Shown piece by piece: positions 45,220 to 54,822 of a stretch of DNA of 64,000 nt. A program made the position numbers and the translations under genes. Below the pieces are notes generated by a model. That model was not told the origin of the DNA. It worked only from the letters and a program-made list of their open reading frames with translations, and did no database searches. Numbering within the stretch: the first letter of the stretch is position 1; every line of letters starts with the position of its first letter. The stretch is from B1 sp964355075 (GTDB taxonomy: Bacteria; Bacteroidota; Bacteroidia; UKL13-3): assembly GCA_964355075.1 (NCBI GenBank), contig CAYHCF010000016.1:10278-74277 (forward strand), in the 5' to 3' direction.

Positions 45220-48200
45220 ATGAAACTTGCAGAAATATATTCAAAACAAATTGACCGTAGAATTAATCCAGTTGCTGTTGTTAGTGAGTTGGAGGATGAA
45301 TCAGTAAAGCAGGATATTGAGGAGTATGTTTTTACTAAACAAATATATGATTATTTATACACGGTGCTGGAATGTGTGATAAATGAAAAACATGGTAAAA
45401 CAGGCGTTTGGATAAATGGATATTATGGATCCGGTAAATCTCACTTCCTAAAATATATTTTTTATTGTCTCAACAAAAAATTTCAGAAATCAGCAATCGA
45501 ACATTTTAAGGAAAGTTTACGAAGCGAAAAGCCTGACTTTACAATCTCCCTCGATGTTACGGATGCGCTGTTAAATGAAATTAGCAACAAAATTGGGAAG
45601 ACTCAGGTAAATACAATCATGTTCAATATTGATGCAGTTTCTGGCGACATTAACCATAAAGAAGTTATTACCAAACTATTCTTAAACCAGTTGAATAAAA
45701 GCCAGGGATACAACGGCTCCTATATTGCTTTGGCAAAACTTGAAAGACAAATAGATAAAGCAGGCAAGTTCCCAGATTTCAAAAAAGCTATAAAAGATAA
45801 ATTTAAAGAGGATTGGGATAAAAAATCTGCGGATCTTGCTGAAGGACATTTAAGTGAGGTACTTGCAATAGCAAAAAAAATAATTGGTATTGATGAAAAA
45901 TCGTTCAATGCCACTATTGAAAGGGCTTTATCGGGCAGGGAGGAGTTAAGCCCTGATAACTTAGTTGAAGAGTTGCAGGAATTTCTTTCAGACAAACCTG
46001 ATAATTATAAACTGGTATATTTAGTGGATGAAGTGAGTCAATACATTGGAAATAATCTTAACCTCCTGCTTAATCTTCAATCAATTGTTGAAGAGGTTGG
46101 AGCTAAATGTAACAATAAGGTTTGGGTTTTATGTACTGCACAACAAGAAATAAAAGAAGTAATTACCTCGGCTGGCCAAAATCATACCGACTTTGGAAAA
46201 ATTATGGCGAGGTTTGAAACCAAAATTTCCTTGCAAAGTCAGAATTTTGCTGACATCATTAAGAAAAGGATTTTAGAAAAAAATTCAGCCGGTACCTCCG
46301 AATTATCCACCTTTTTTGATCACAACAAAAACATTATAGAAAATCAGTTTTTAGAACTGAATAATCACCTTCAAAACTTTAAAAGTAAGGAAGATTTCAT
46401 TGATACTTACCCTTTCGTTCCTTATCAATTCAATCTTATTTCTTATGTTTTTGATTCATTCAGTAATCAGGGTTTTGTTACCCAGGGAGTAAAAAATACA
46501 GAACGTTCATTGCTTGGAATTACGCATTATACCGCAAAAAACACAAAAGAAGAATCTACCGGTTTCATTGTACCTTTCGATGCTTTTTTCAATACGCAAT
46601 TAACCCAGAGCCTTACTAATTTTGCAACCAACAAATTGGAATTAGCATATAATGCAGATCCTGCACTCAAAGGAAAGTTTGAACAAAGGGTCATTAATGC
46701 ACTATTTTTGATGGCCAATCTTTCTGAAAAGTATCAAACATTTTTCCCGGCGCATTTGGATAATTTGGTTTATGTATTGATGAATAAAGTAGATCAGGAT
46801 AAATTAGATTTACAAAATAAGGTTTCTACTGTAATAGAGTTATTACTAAATTCTGCGGTAATTATTAAAACAGATAGCAATACCTTCCGGTTTTTGGGAG
46901 ATGATGAAATAATTGTATTTAATGAAATTCAAAGAGCAAAAGTAACATCGGATGCATTTCTTACCCTATTTAACAAAGATATAATTGAAAACATAATAGA
47001 TCCCAGCCGTAAAATTAGTTTTGATGGAAACAATTATGAGGCTCAAATTAAGGTTGACGATAAAGAAGTAAGCTCAAAAGGGGATTTCAAAATATTGTTT
47101 TCAGTAAGAGAGAATACTGATATCAAGCAAATGCTTTTGCAAACAAGTTCAAATGATTTTGTGGTTTGCTTGAACCAAACAATGCAAGACCTTATTAAGG
47201 ATTTCATTGATTATGCTCGCATAATTATATATATTGGTAATAATAGCGATACTTCGAGCCATCAACGATTGGATACGCTCAAAAATTTTAAAATGCAAGC
47301 GGATGTTCAATTGAATGAATTAAGAAAACGAATAGAAGAAAAATTCTTGCAAACAAGTTTTATTTCCAATGGACAAATTGTTCATTCAAAGGATGTAAAC
47401 GGAGTTAACGCAAAGGCCAAATATTTTAATGCACTTACCGGCCACCTTAGCCAGGTTTACCGCAAGAAAGCCTTAGCCAACAATTATGCTCAAAATGAGG
47501 ATGTTTTTAGGAGAACCTCACAATCTTTTCAGTTAAGTACTGACGATACATTATCTGATGCTGAACGCGAAGTAAACCAAACACTTAACATGATGCAGTC
47601 TATTGTAGTTTTAAGCGATATAGTTAATAAATTTAAACAACCACCTTATGGCTGGAAAGATATTGCTACTCTTGATGTTTTATTGCAACTGGCGCGTAAA
47701 AATAAAAGAAAATTCAATTTATTGAATGAACCTTTAGACCTGAAAGATTATGCCGATAAAGCATTGAACAATCGTGAACGTCAAAAAATTGAGGTGTTGC
47801 CCGAAGATATTATCGATCGCAATACACTTTATAATTTGGTACAATCGGCTAATAATGCATTTAATCAAACAGTGCTGGATTCTGGAGAGTCGGATGCAAA
47901 TATTCTTTTCAGAAAGTTGAATGAATTTCTCAATAAAAAATCGGATGAGGCTGAGGATTTATTTCAAAATAATGCAGGATTGCCATTCAGTGTGCATTTG
48001 CAAACCTATCATGCAACACTCAAAAAATTATCAACACGAAGAGACAAAACAACTTTGTTTAACGAATTAATTGGTGAGGAGAGTAATCTGAAATTGGTTT
48101 CAGATAATTATAAAGTGACAAAGGAGTTCATTGAAGAGCAGATCAGTGACTACCTTAAATTTAAATTGTTTACAGATGAAAATGCTGGTAATTTTTCTTC

Positions 48201-48738
48201 ACTCGATGATTCTGAAAAATTAAAGGGCGCAATAATTTCAGATTATTTTTATAAAGATGATAAACCCTATGAAAAATTTATTGAAATCAAGAAAATTCAT
48301 AAAGAGTTAAGCAAAGCCATCAATGATCTAATAAAGAAATTGAAGGAAGAGGCAATGGAAGCCTATAATTCTGCTTTTGATCGTTTGGAAACCAAGTTAA
48401 AAGAACTTGGCCTAGAGGCTTCAATTCTTCCGGACCGTGATTATCACCTCGACAAAATTAAAAAACTAAGCAATGTACCAGAGTTGCGTTTAAAAATTTC
48501 AGATGCAAAGGAATTTGAATTTAATTTTATTCAAGTTCTTCATGATGCTAAAGCAAAGTCGGATGAAGCAAAGGGAAAAGTATCAAGGCAAATGACTTTT
48601 GTATCGGTTGTCAATGAAGATGGAGGTGCTTATGTTGAGATTAAAACAGAGGCTGAGCTTGAAGCCTTCATCAAAAAATTCCGCGATAAAGTTTTAGCTG
48701 AGTTGAAGAAGAACAAGATTGTAGGAATCAAGAAATAA
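45220..48738 (+). CDS. brxC: BREX ATPase BrxC
   Basis: 1172 residues, the usual size for BrxC. Walker A GYYGSGKSHF begins at residue 67 and Walker B VYLVDEVSQ around 266. QNHTDFGKIMARFETKISL and FVTQGVKNTERSLLGI are further ATPase-core stretches, followed by long helical and coiled-coil parts to the C-terminus. BrxC is the large P-loop ATPase of the complex and is thought to work with PglX, PglZ and BrxB. The gene is AT-rich compared with pglX and pglZ. Confidence 0.93.
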   Translation: MKLAEIYSKQIDRRINPVAVVSELEDESVKQDIEEYVFTKQIYDYLYTVLECVINEKHGKTGVWINGYYGSGKSHFLKYIFYCLNKKFQKSAIEHFKESLRSEKPDFTISLDVTDALLNEISNKIGKTQVNTIMFNIDAVSGDINHKEVITKLFLNQLNKSQGYNGSYIALAKLERQIDKAGKFPDFKKAIKDKFKEDWDKKSADLAEGHLSEVLAIAKKIIGIDEKSFNATIERALSGREELSPDNLVEELQEFLSDKPDNYKLVYLVDEVSQYIGNNLNLLLNLQSIVEEVGAKCNNKVWVLCTAQQEIKEVITSAGQNHTDFGKIMARFETKISLQSQNFADIIKKRILEKNSAGTSELSTFFDHNKNIIENQFLELNNHLQNFKSKEDFIDTYPFVPYQFNLISYVFDSFSNQGFVTQGVKNTERSLLGITHYTAKNTKEESTGFIVPFDAFFNTQLTQSLTNFATNKLELAYNADPALKGKFEQRVINALFLMANLSEKYQTFFPAHLDNLVYVLMNKVDQDKLDLQNKVSTVIELLLNSAVIIKTDSNTFRFLGDDEIIVFNEIQRAKVTSDAFLTLFNKDIIENIIDPSRKISFDGNNYEAQIKVDDKEVSSKGDFKILFSVRENTDIKQMLLQTSSNDFVVCLNQTMQDLIKDFIDYARIIIYIGNNSDTSSHQRLDTLKNFKMQADVQLNELRKRIEEKFLQTSFISNGQIVHSKDVNGVNAKAKYFNALTGHLSQVYRKKALANNYAQNEDVFRRTSQSFQLSTDDTLSDAEREVNQTLNMMQSIVVLSDIVNKFKQPPYGWKDIATLDVLLQLARKNKRKFNLLNEPLDLKDYADKALNNRERQKIEVLPEDIIDRNTLYNLVQSANNAFNQTVLDSGESDANILFRKLNEFLNKKSDEAEDLFQNNAGLPFSVHLQTYHATLKKLSTRRDKTTLFNELIGEESNLKLVSDNYKVTKEFIEEQISDYLKFKLFTDENAGNFSSLDDSEKLKGAIISDYFYKDDKPYEKFIEIKKIHKELSKAINDLIKKLKEEAMEAYNSAFDRLETKLKELGLEASILPDRDYHLDKIKKLSNVPELRLKISDAKEFEFNFIQVLHDAKAKSDEAKGKVSRQMTFVSVVNEDGGAYVEIKTEAELEAFIKKFRDKVLAELKKNKIVGIKK

Positions 48739-48752
48739 TTTTTGAGAGGGAA

Positions 48753-51700
48753 ATGAACACAACCAAACTAAAACCATTTGCACAACAAGCGCGCAAAATA
48801 CTCATGGAAGGCGTGCGCCTGCGTATGTTGTATTGGGGCTTTGATGAAAAAAACGGAATCACTGCCGAACCCGAAGCAGTGCCCGGTGGTGTGATTTTCC
48901 GCAACGAAATTTACAACGACATTGCTCTCACCAACAAATGGAATCAACTCAAAAAAAGTATTAGCAACCACTCATATAAAGATGCGGTGGAAGAAGCGGC
49001 TTATACCTGGTTCAATCGCTTGATGGCAATTAAGATTCTGGAAAAAAACGGATACGAAGACCCACATCTGCAATATACCGTCACCGTGCCTGCGCTGCTT
49101 GAAAAAGCGCGCAACGGACTTATGCCGTTTTTGAATGATGCCGATAAACAAAAAGTGCGCGACAAAATTTTAGCCGGTGATGAAGAAGCCGCCTTTGGAA
49201 TTTTGCTCGTGGGCTATTGCCGCAAACATCAATTGCTCAACCGAGTGTTTGGCGGCATTGATGATTTCACAGAATTGCTTTTGCCCAACAACCTGCTCTC
49301 TGCCGGAGGCATTATAGAACTGCTGAACAAAAATGGTTTTGTAGAAGATGCCGACTACAAAGAAGTGGAACTGATTGGCTGGCTTTACCAGTTTTATATC
49401 AGCGAGCGGAAAGATGAAGTGTTTAAAGGATTTAAGGAAAACAAAAAAGCGCGCAAAGAAGATATACCTGCTGCTACGCAAATTTTTACACCCAAGTGGA
49501 TTGTAAGATACATGGTAGAAAATACCGTGGGTAAAGTGTGGTTGGATTACCAGCCCACCAGTGCTTTGCGTGGGCAAATGAAATATTTGGTAGCGAATGA
49601 AAACGCCAAACCCGATGCACTGATTACCGATGTAAAAGATTTGACCTTGCTTGACCCTGCCAGCGGAAGCGGACACATTTTAGTGGTGGGCTTTGACCTG
49701 CTGATGCAGATGTATAAAGAGGAAGGTTACCTGACCAAGCAGGCGGTGCGCGAAATTTTAAGCCGCAATTTGTTTGGGCTGGATATTGACAAACGCGCGG
49801 CACAATTAGCGCGTTTTGCATTGCTGATGAAAGCCGCCAGTTACGAGCGCGAAGTGCTGCGCGAAAATATATTGCCGCACATTTATGCCATGCCCGAAGC
49901 GCATGCTTTTAACCGCGAGGACATTGAAGAGTTTTTAAACCAACCGGTATACACAGGCGAAAACAAAAATGAATTACTGAAAGAATTTACTGAAGCCCTG
50001 CACCTGATGCAACAAGCGCAAAACCTTGGCTCGGTAATGATTTTTAATTTGAGTGAAGATGCCCGCGCACATATAAACGCATGTTACACGCACTGGAAAA
50101 AACAATTTGCGGAAAATAAACTTGACCTGAATCAACAAGCTTGGTGGCTAAACTTAGAGCAATACTTAGAACCACTTTCATTGCTTACAAAACAATATAC
50201 CTGCATAGCTGCCAATCCACCTTACATGGGGCAGAAGAACATGAATGGCGAGTTAAAGAATTATGTTAATGAAAATTACTTGAAAAGTAGAAGCGACTTG
50301 TTTGCAGTGTTTATGGAAGTAGCGTTGAATTTGTCTAAACCCAAAGGTTTGATGGGAATGATAAACCAACATTCATGGATGTTTCTTAGCTCGTATGAAG
50401 ATTTAAGAGCGACAATTATCGGGACTACCACAATTGAAAACATGCTTCATCTCGGTCCTCGAACCTTCGATGAACTAAGTGGCGAGGTAGTGCAGTCAAC
50501 TGCGTTTGTATTATGTAAAAATTGGACTAAAAATGTAACTGGTAATTATTTCCGTTTGGTTGATTACAAAAGCAGTGAAGAAAAACATAGCAAATTTTTA
50601 TTGCGATGTAATTTACATCCAGATATTTCTCAAGCCAACTTTTTGAAAATCTCAGGTCATCCAATTGCCTATTGGATAAGTATTAAAACACTAAAACTTT
50701 TTGACTCGAGAGAAACATTGGATAAAATTTCTCCGGCTCGAATTGGAATGATGACAACAGACAATGAGAGATTCATTCGTAATTGGGAAGAAGTTAATTT
50801 AAAAACTATAGGGTTTAAATTTAATGATAGAAGTAATGCAATGGAATCCCAATACAAATGGTTTCCATACAACAAAGGAGGTTCTTTCAGAAAATGGTAT
50901 GGGAATAATGAACTTGTAGTCAATTGGCAGTTTGGTGGTCGCGAAATCATTGAAACTGGAATGAATAGCTTTCGAGGTAAAGACTTCTATTTCAAGGAAG
51001 GAATTACTTGGTCATTCATTAATTCGAGCAATTTTGGGGTAAGATATAAACCGGAAGGTTTTGTGTTTGACATTCAAGGTTCTTCCTCGTTTCCCAGTAA
51101 AAAATATCTGTATTATGTCACAGCATTTCTAAATTCTAAACTATCATATTTCTTTTTAACCGTAGTTAATCCAACACTAAGTTTTCAAGCTGGCAACTTA
51201 AATGCTTTACCTTTTATTTTCTCTGAAGATAGTCTTTCAAGTATTGATGAATTAGCAAAACATTGTATTACTCAGACTGAAGATGAATGGGATAATCATG
51301 AATACTCTTGGGACTTTCTTCAATCACCGCTTCTTAATCAATCACCAACACTGCAAATTGCTTATGATAATTGGTTAAAACAAGCAAGCAAATATTTTTT
51401 TCAACTTCACGCTAACGAAGAAGAACTGAACAAAATATTTATTGAAATATATGGTTTACAAGAAGAGATTACACCTGCAGTGCCGCTCAAAGAAATTACC
51501 ATTTTACAGGATGAAATTGATAGTGATGCATTAGAGCAACTTCAAGCTCCTTACACTAATCAATTAGTGCCTGTTAAAAAAGATGTGGTGTTACAGCAGT
51601 TTTTCAGTTATGCTGTAGGCTGCATAATGGGTCGCTACCGTTTAGATAAACCCGCGTTGCACATTGCCCACCCCAATGCCACAGCCGCAGAAATTGCACC

Positions 51701-52265
51701 TTATACTTTCAACAACCACAAATTTGAAATAGATGAAGATGCCATTATCCCGCTCATAGGCAGCGATAGCCCCTTTGCAGATAATGTGGTGAACCGGTTC
51801 AAACACTTTGTGCAGTTAATTTGGGGAGAGCAAACGCTTACCGAAAATATCAACTTCATCAATGCCTGCCTTGGCATGGAAGTAGAAAAATTTCTCACCG
51901 AAAAATTCTGGGCTTATCATAAACAGGTGTATCAGAAAAAACCAATCTACTGGCTTTTCAGCAGTGCAGGCGGCAGTTTCAAAGTGCTTACCTACATGCA
52001 CCGCATGGATAAATACACCGTGCAAAAAATACGGCTCAATTATCTGCATCGCTACATCGAATACCTGAACAACGAATTGCAGCAGGCAGATGCCAATGGC
52101 GGCAACCCGCGCACCATTGATAAATTAAACAAAGCATTGGATGATTGCAGAGAATACGATAAAATTTTAAAGCCGCTTTCCGATTCGCAAATCACTTTTG
52201 ATTTAGATGACGGGGTAACAGTGAACCATGCAAAATTTGCGGGAGCAATAGTGCCGCTTAGATAG
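48753..52265 (+). CDS. pglX: BREX-1 adenine-specific DNA methyltransferase PglX (BrxX)
   Basis: 1170 residues. SAM-binding motif I DPASGSGH starts at 301 and catalytic motif IV NPPY is at 488-491, with IFTPKWIVRYMVENTVG before them, as in the PglX family. It methylates adenine in a non-palindromic site and marks host DNA as self. The ends of the gene (48753 to about 50250 and about 51590 to 52265) are visibly GC-richer than the middle, which covers the target-recognition region. No restriction nuclease motif is seen. Confidence 0.95.
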   Translation: MNTTKLKPFAQQARKILMEGVRLRMLYWGFDEKNGITAEPEAVPGGVIFRNEIYNDIALTNKWNQLKKSISNHSYKDAVEEAAYTWFNRLMAIKILEKNGYEDPHLQYTVTVPALLEKARNGLMPFLNDADKQKVRDKILAGDEEAAFGILLVGYCRKHQLLNRVFGGIDDFTELLLPNNLLSAGGIIELLNKNGFVEDADYKEVELIGWLYQFYISERKDEVFKGFKENKKARKEDIPAATQIFTPKWIVRYMVENTVGKVWLDYQPTSALRGQMKYLVANENAKPDALITDVKDLTLLDPASGSGHILVVGFDLLMQMYKEEGYLTKQAVREILSRNLFGLDIDKRAAQLARFALLMKAASYEREVLRENILPHIYAMPEAHAFNREDIEEFLNQPVYTGENKNELLKEFTEALHLMQQAQNLGSVMIFNLSEDARAHINACYTHWKKQFAENKLDLNQQAWWLNLEQYLEPLSLLTKQYTCIAANPPYMGQKNMNGELKNYVNENYLKSRSDLFAVFMEVALNLSKPKGLMGMINQHSWMFLSSYEDLRATIIGTTTIENMLHLGPRTFDELSGEVVQSTAFVLCKNWTKNVTGNYFRLVDYKSSEEKHSKFLLRCNLHPDISQANFLKISGHPIAYWISIKTLKLFDSRETLDKISPARIGMMTTDNERFIRNWEEVNLKTIGFKFNDRSNAMESQYKWFPYNKGGSFRKWYGNNELVVNWQFGGREIIETGMNSFRGKDFYFKEGITWSFINSSNFGVRYKPEGFVFDIQGSSSFPSKKYLYYVTAFLNSKLSYFFLTVVNPTLSFQAGNLNALPFIFSEDSLSSIDELAKHCITQTEDEWDNHEYSWDFLQSPLLNQSPTLQIAYDNWLKQASKYFFQLHANEEELNKIFIEIYGLQEEITPAVPLKEITILQDEIDSDALEQLQAPYTNQLVPVKKDVVLQQFFSYAVGCIMGRYRLDKPALHIAHPNATAAEIAPYTFNNHKFEIDEDAIIPLIGSDSPFADNVVNRFKHFVQLIWGEQTLTENINFINACLGMEVEKFLTEKFWAYHKQVYQKKPIYWLFSSAGGSFKVLTYMHRMDKYTVQKIRLNYLHRYIEYLNNELQQADANGGNPRTIDKLNKALDDCREYDKILKPLSDSQITFDLDDGVTVNHAKFAGAIVPLR

Positions 52266-52281
52266 AAATGATAAAACACCT

Positions 52282-54822
52282 ATGGACTTAAACAAAGAAG
52301 TAATACAGCAATTTGAAAGGTACCCGCAACTGCGTGTGTTGTTCTTCTTTGACAGCACGCTAAGTCATAGATTTGATATAGACACATGGAGCGATGAGGA
52401 TATTCTTTGCATACCGGTAACCGGACAGTATTTCACACTCAAGTATCAGTTGGAAACAGAGTTGAAGAACAAAAAAGTGTTTCTTTATTTCAACTGTGCC
52501 GAACCAACCGCGCAGGAGTTGGAAGAATTTCCATTGGTAGATTTGCTGATAGCCAACAAGCAATTGCATGTTGACCCGGTAATGGCTTTTATTGAAGAGA
52601 ACAAACTTCCGGGCAATGCTCGCAAGGCAGTTGAGAAATATTATCAAAGCGAACTGCGGCACAAAGGCAGAAGAGATTTTCTGGCATCCGTGCTTTCGCC
52701 AATGGAGTTTTCTGAAAAAGCATTGCGCAAAGGGTTGCTCTGCTATCATCTCGGTTTAAAGCGCATCAGCGATTTCAACATCATCACCGCGCAGGTATTT
52801 GTGTTGGCGCTTACTCAAACTGATTTTGAAAACACTATTGACAAACTAAAAAAACTCGACCTGCTCGAAATGCTGGAAAGCATTTTGAAAGAAGTTTTTG
52901 GCGATGCGTTTAAGGAAATAAATTTTGCAGGTGTTAAAGATTTAGCCAACCGGTTTAAGTATAATCTCATCCTACGAACCGAGGCCCGCTCCTTACCCGA
53001 AGACCAATACAACCGGTTGAAAGAAGATAACCCAATTCGTCTTAGTCGTATCAATTCACTGTTGAACGATTGGGTAGCAGATGCACAAGTGAATTCTTTT
53101 CTTCCGAATGTGATTGAAGAGTTGTCGGCAAATATTAAAGAGGAAAAAATTATAGAGTGGTATGGCACCGAAAAAACTTTTGGTTACTACACTTCAAAAC
53201 TAAAACAGCAATTGCTTGAAGAATGTTTGAAGCAATACGAAACGCAACCGGCTAAAGTGAAGCAGATGATTAAGCCGTGGTTTGAGAATGAAGGAGCCGA
53301 TGGCGAATTGCAAACTGTCATTCAGTTTTTGTGGTTTGCATCTTCCATGTTTGAAGTGCGGAATCTTTACACCAACTTTACTTTTGATAATCCTGCTGAA
53401 TACATCAACCGTTATGAGCGCGAATTGTATCAGGTTGACCTTTACTACCGCAAAGCAAACGATGCTTTTGGTGCATGGCAAAAGCAAACCGGTAAAATAA
53501 ATTTAGACAAACATATTCGCTCGCTGCATGAGGTGTATGAAAAAGAATTTATTACTCCATTCAACAATGGATGGATGACTTGCCTGAAAGCTTTTGGATT
53601 TAATCTGAATCAAATCCCTGTTGCCAAGCAGCATAATTTCTATCAGGAGAAAGTGGCGATGAAGCAACAGAAAACGGCAGTCATCATCAGCGATGCTTTC
53701 CGTTACGAAGCCGCACGAGAGTTGGTTGACCAACTTACCCGCGATTCAAAAAATGTAACCAAGAAAGAATTGATGCTCGCATCTATTCCATCGGTTACCG
53801 CTTTAGGCATGGCGAACTTGTTACCAAATAAAGAAATTAAAGTATCAGGAAGCAGTTTCTCAATTGATGGCATCAGTACGGAAGGAACTGTCAACCGCAC
53901 AAAAATTTTACAGGCAACTAATCCAAAATCGGAAGCCATTGATTACAACGATATGATTGCCTTTGACCAGGAAACCGGTCGTGATTATTTTAAACAGCGC
54001 GATATTGTTTATGTGTATCACAATAAAATTGATGCGCGGGGCGAAAAAATTAAGACCGAAAAATCTGTTTTTGAAGCTGTGCGCGAAACATTGGATGATA
54101 TCCAGGTGCTAATTAAAAAGATTAATAATTGGAATGTTAACCGAATTTTCATCACAGCCGACCATGGATTTTTGCTAAGCATGCGCGATGTACCTGAAAC
54201 CATGAAAGAATATCTGCCGGATTTAATAAATGAGTTCATGATTTCTAATCGTGTGGTGATGGCACCTGAAATTAAAGGGTCCTCTTATAGTTTCAACTTA
54301 TCCGATTGCAGTAATGTAAAAGAGAACTTAACAGTTGCCTTGCCAAAGTCAGTGAACAGATATAAAAGACAGGGATCAGGCGACCAATATGTTCATGGAG
54401 GAGCCAGCATTCAGGAACTGGTTGTTCCTGTTATTGAGTATTCACGAGCACGCGAAGAGCCATCCGAAAAAATAAAAATTAAACTTTTCAAATATGATGA
54501 TAAGATCACGTCAGGTTATTTACGATTAAATGTTTTGCAGTTAGAACCTGTTGCCAGTAATTTAAAAGAAATGGATGCGATAATTGGTTTATACAATGAC
54601 AAGGATGAAGTAGTATCGAACGAGCAAATCTCCATGTTTAATTCAACATCAAATGTGCCAACAGAGCGTACAGCGCAAATTCTCCTCACATTGAATGCAA
54701 AGGGTTCTCAACTTTCAAGTTGTTTTTTGAAGGCATTTGATGTAGAAGACGAACAACGATTAAATCCTTTATTCAATCAGCGTATATTAATTCAAACCAC
54801 AATTCAACGAGATGATTTCTAA
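52282..54822 (+). CDS. pglZ: BREX-1 alkaline-phosphatase-fold protein PglZ (type A)
   Basis: 846 residues. The PglZ core has VIISDAFRYEAAREL (metal-binding Asp471) and RIFITADHGFLL (Asp627-His628), ligands of the alkaline-phosphatase fold. The N-terminal 400 residues are helical. PglZ proteins are metal-dependent phosphodiesterases essential to BREX defence. The stop overlaps the brxL ATG by one base, and the gene follows pglX after 16 bases. Confidence 0.94.
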   Translation: MDLNKEVIQQFERYPQLRVLFFFDSTLSHRFDIDTWSDEDILCIPVTGQYFTLKYQLETELKNKKVFLYFNCAEPTAQELEEFPLVDLLIANKQLHVDPVMAFIEENKLPGNARKAVEKYYQSELRHKGRRDFLASVLSPMEFSEKALRKGLLCYHLGLKRISDFNIITAQVFVLALTQTDFENTIDKLKKLDLLEMLESILKEVFGDAFKEINFAGVKDLANRFKYNLILRTEARSLPEDQYNRLKEDNPIRLSRINSLLNDWVADAQVNSFLPNVIEELSANIKEEKIIEWYGTEKTFGYYTSKLKQQLLEECLKQYETQPAKVKQMIKPWFENEGADGELQTVIQFLWFASSMFEVRNLYTNFTFDNPAEYINRYERELYQVDLYYRKANDAFGAWQKQTGKINLDKHIRSLHEVYEKEFITPFNNGWMTCLKAFGFNLNQIPVAKQHNFYQEKVAMKQQKTAVIISDAFRYEAARELVDQLTRDSKNVTKKELMLASIPSVTALGMANLLPNKEIKVSGSSFSIDGISTEGTVNRTKILQATNPKSEAIDYNDMIAFDQETGRDYFKQRDIVYVYHNKIDARGEKIKTEKSVFEAVRETLDDIQVLIKKINNWNVNRIFITADHGFLLSMRDVPETMKEYLPDLINEFMISNRVVMAPEIKGSSYSFNLSDCSNVKENLTVALPKSVNRYKRQGSGDQYVHGGASIQELVVPVIEYSRAREEPSEKIKIKLFKYDDKITSGYLRLNVLQLEPVASNLKEMDAIIGLYNDKDEVVSNEQISMFNSTSNVPTERTAQILLTLNAKGSQLSSCFLKAFDVEDEQRLNPLFNQRILIQTTIQRDDF

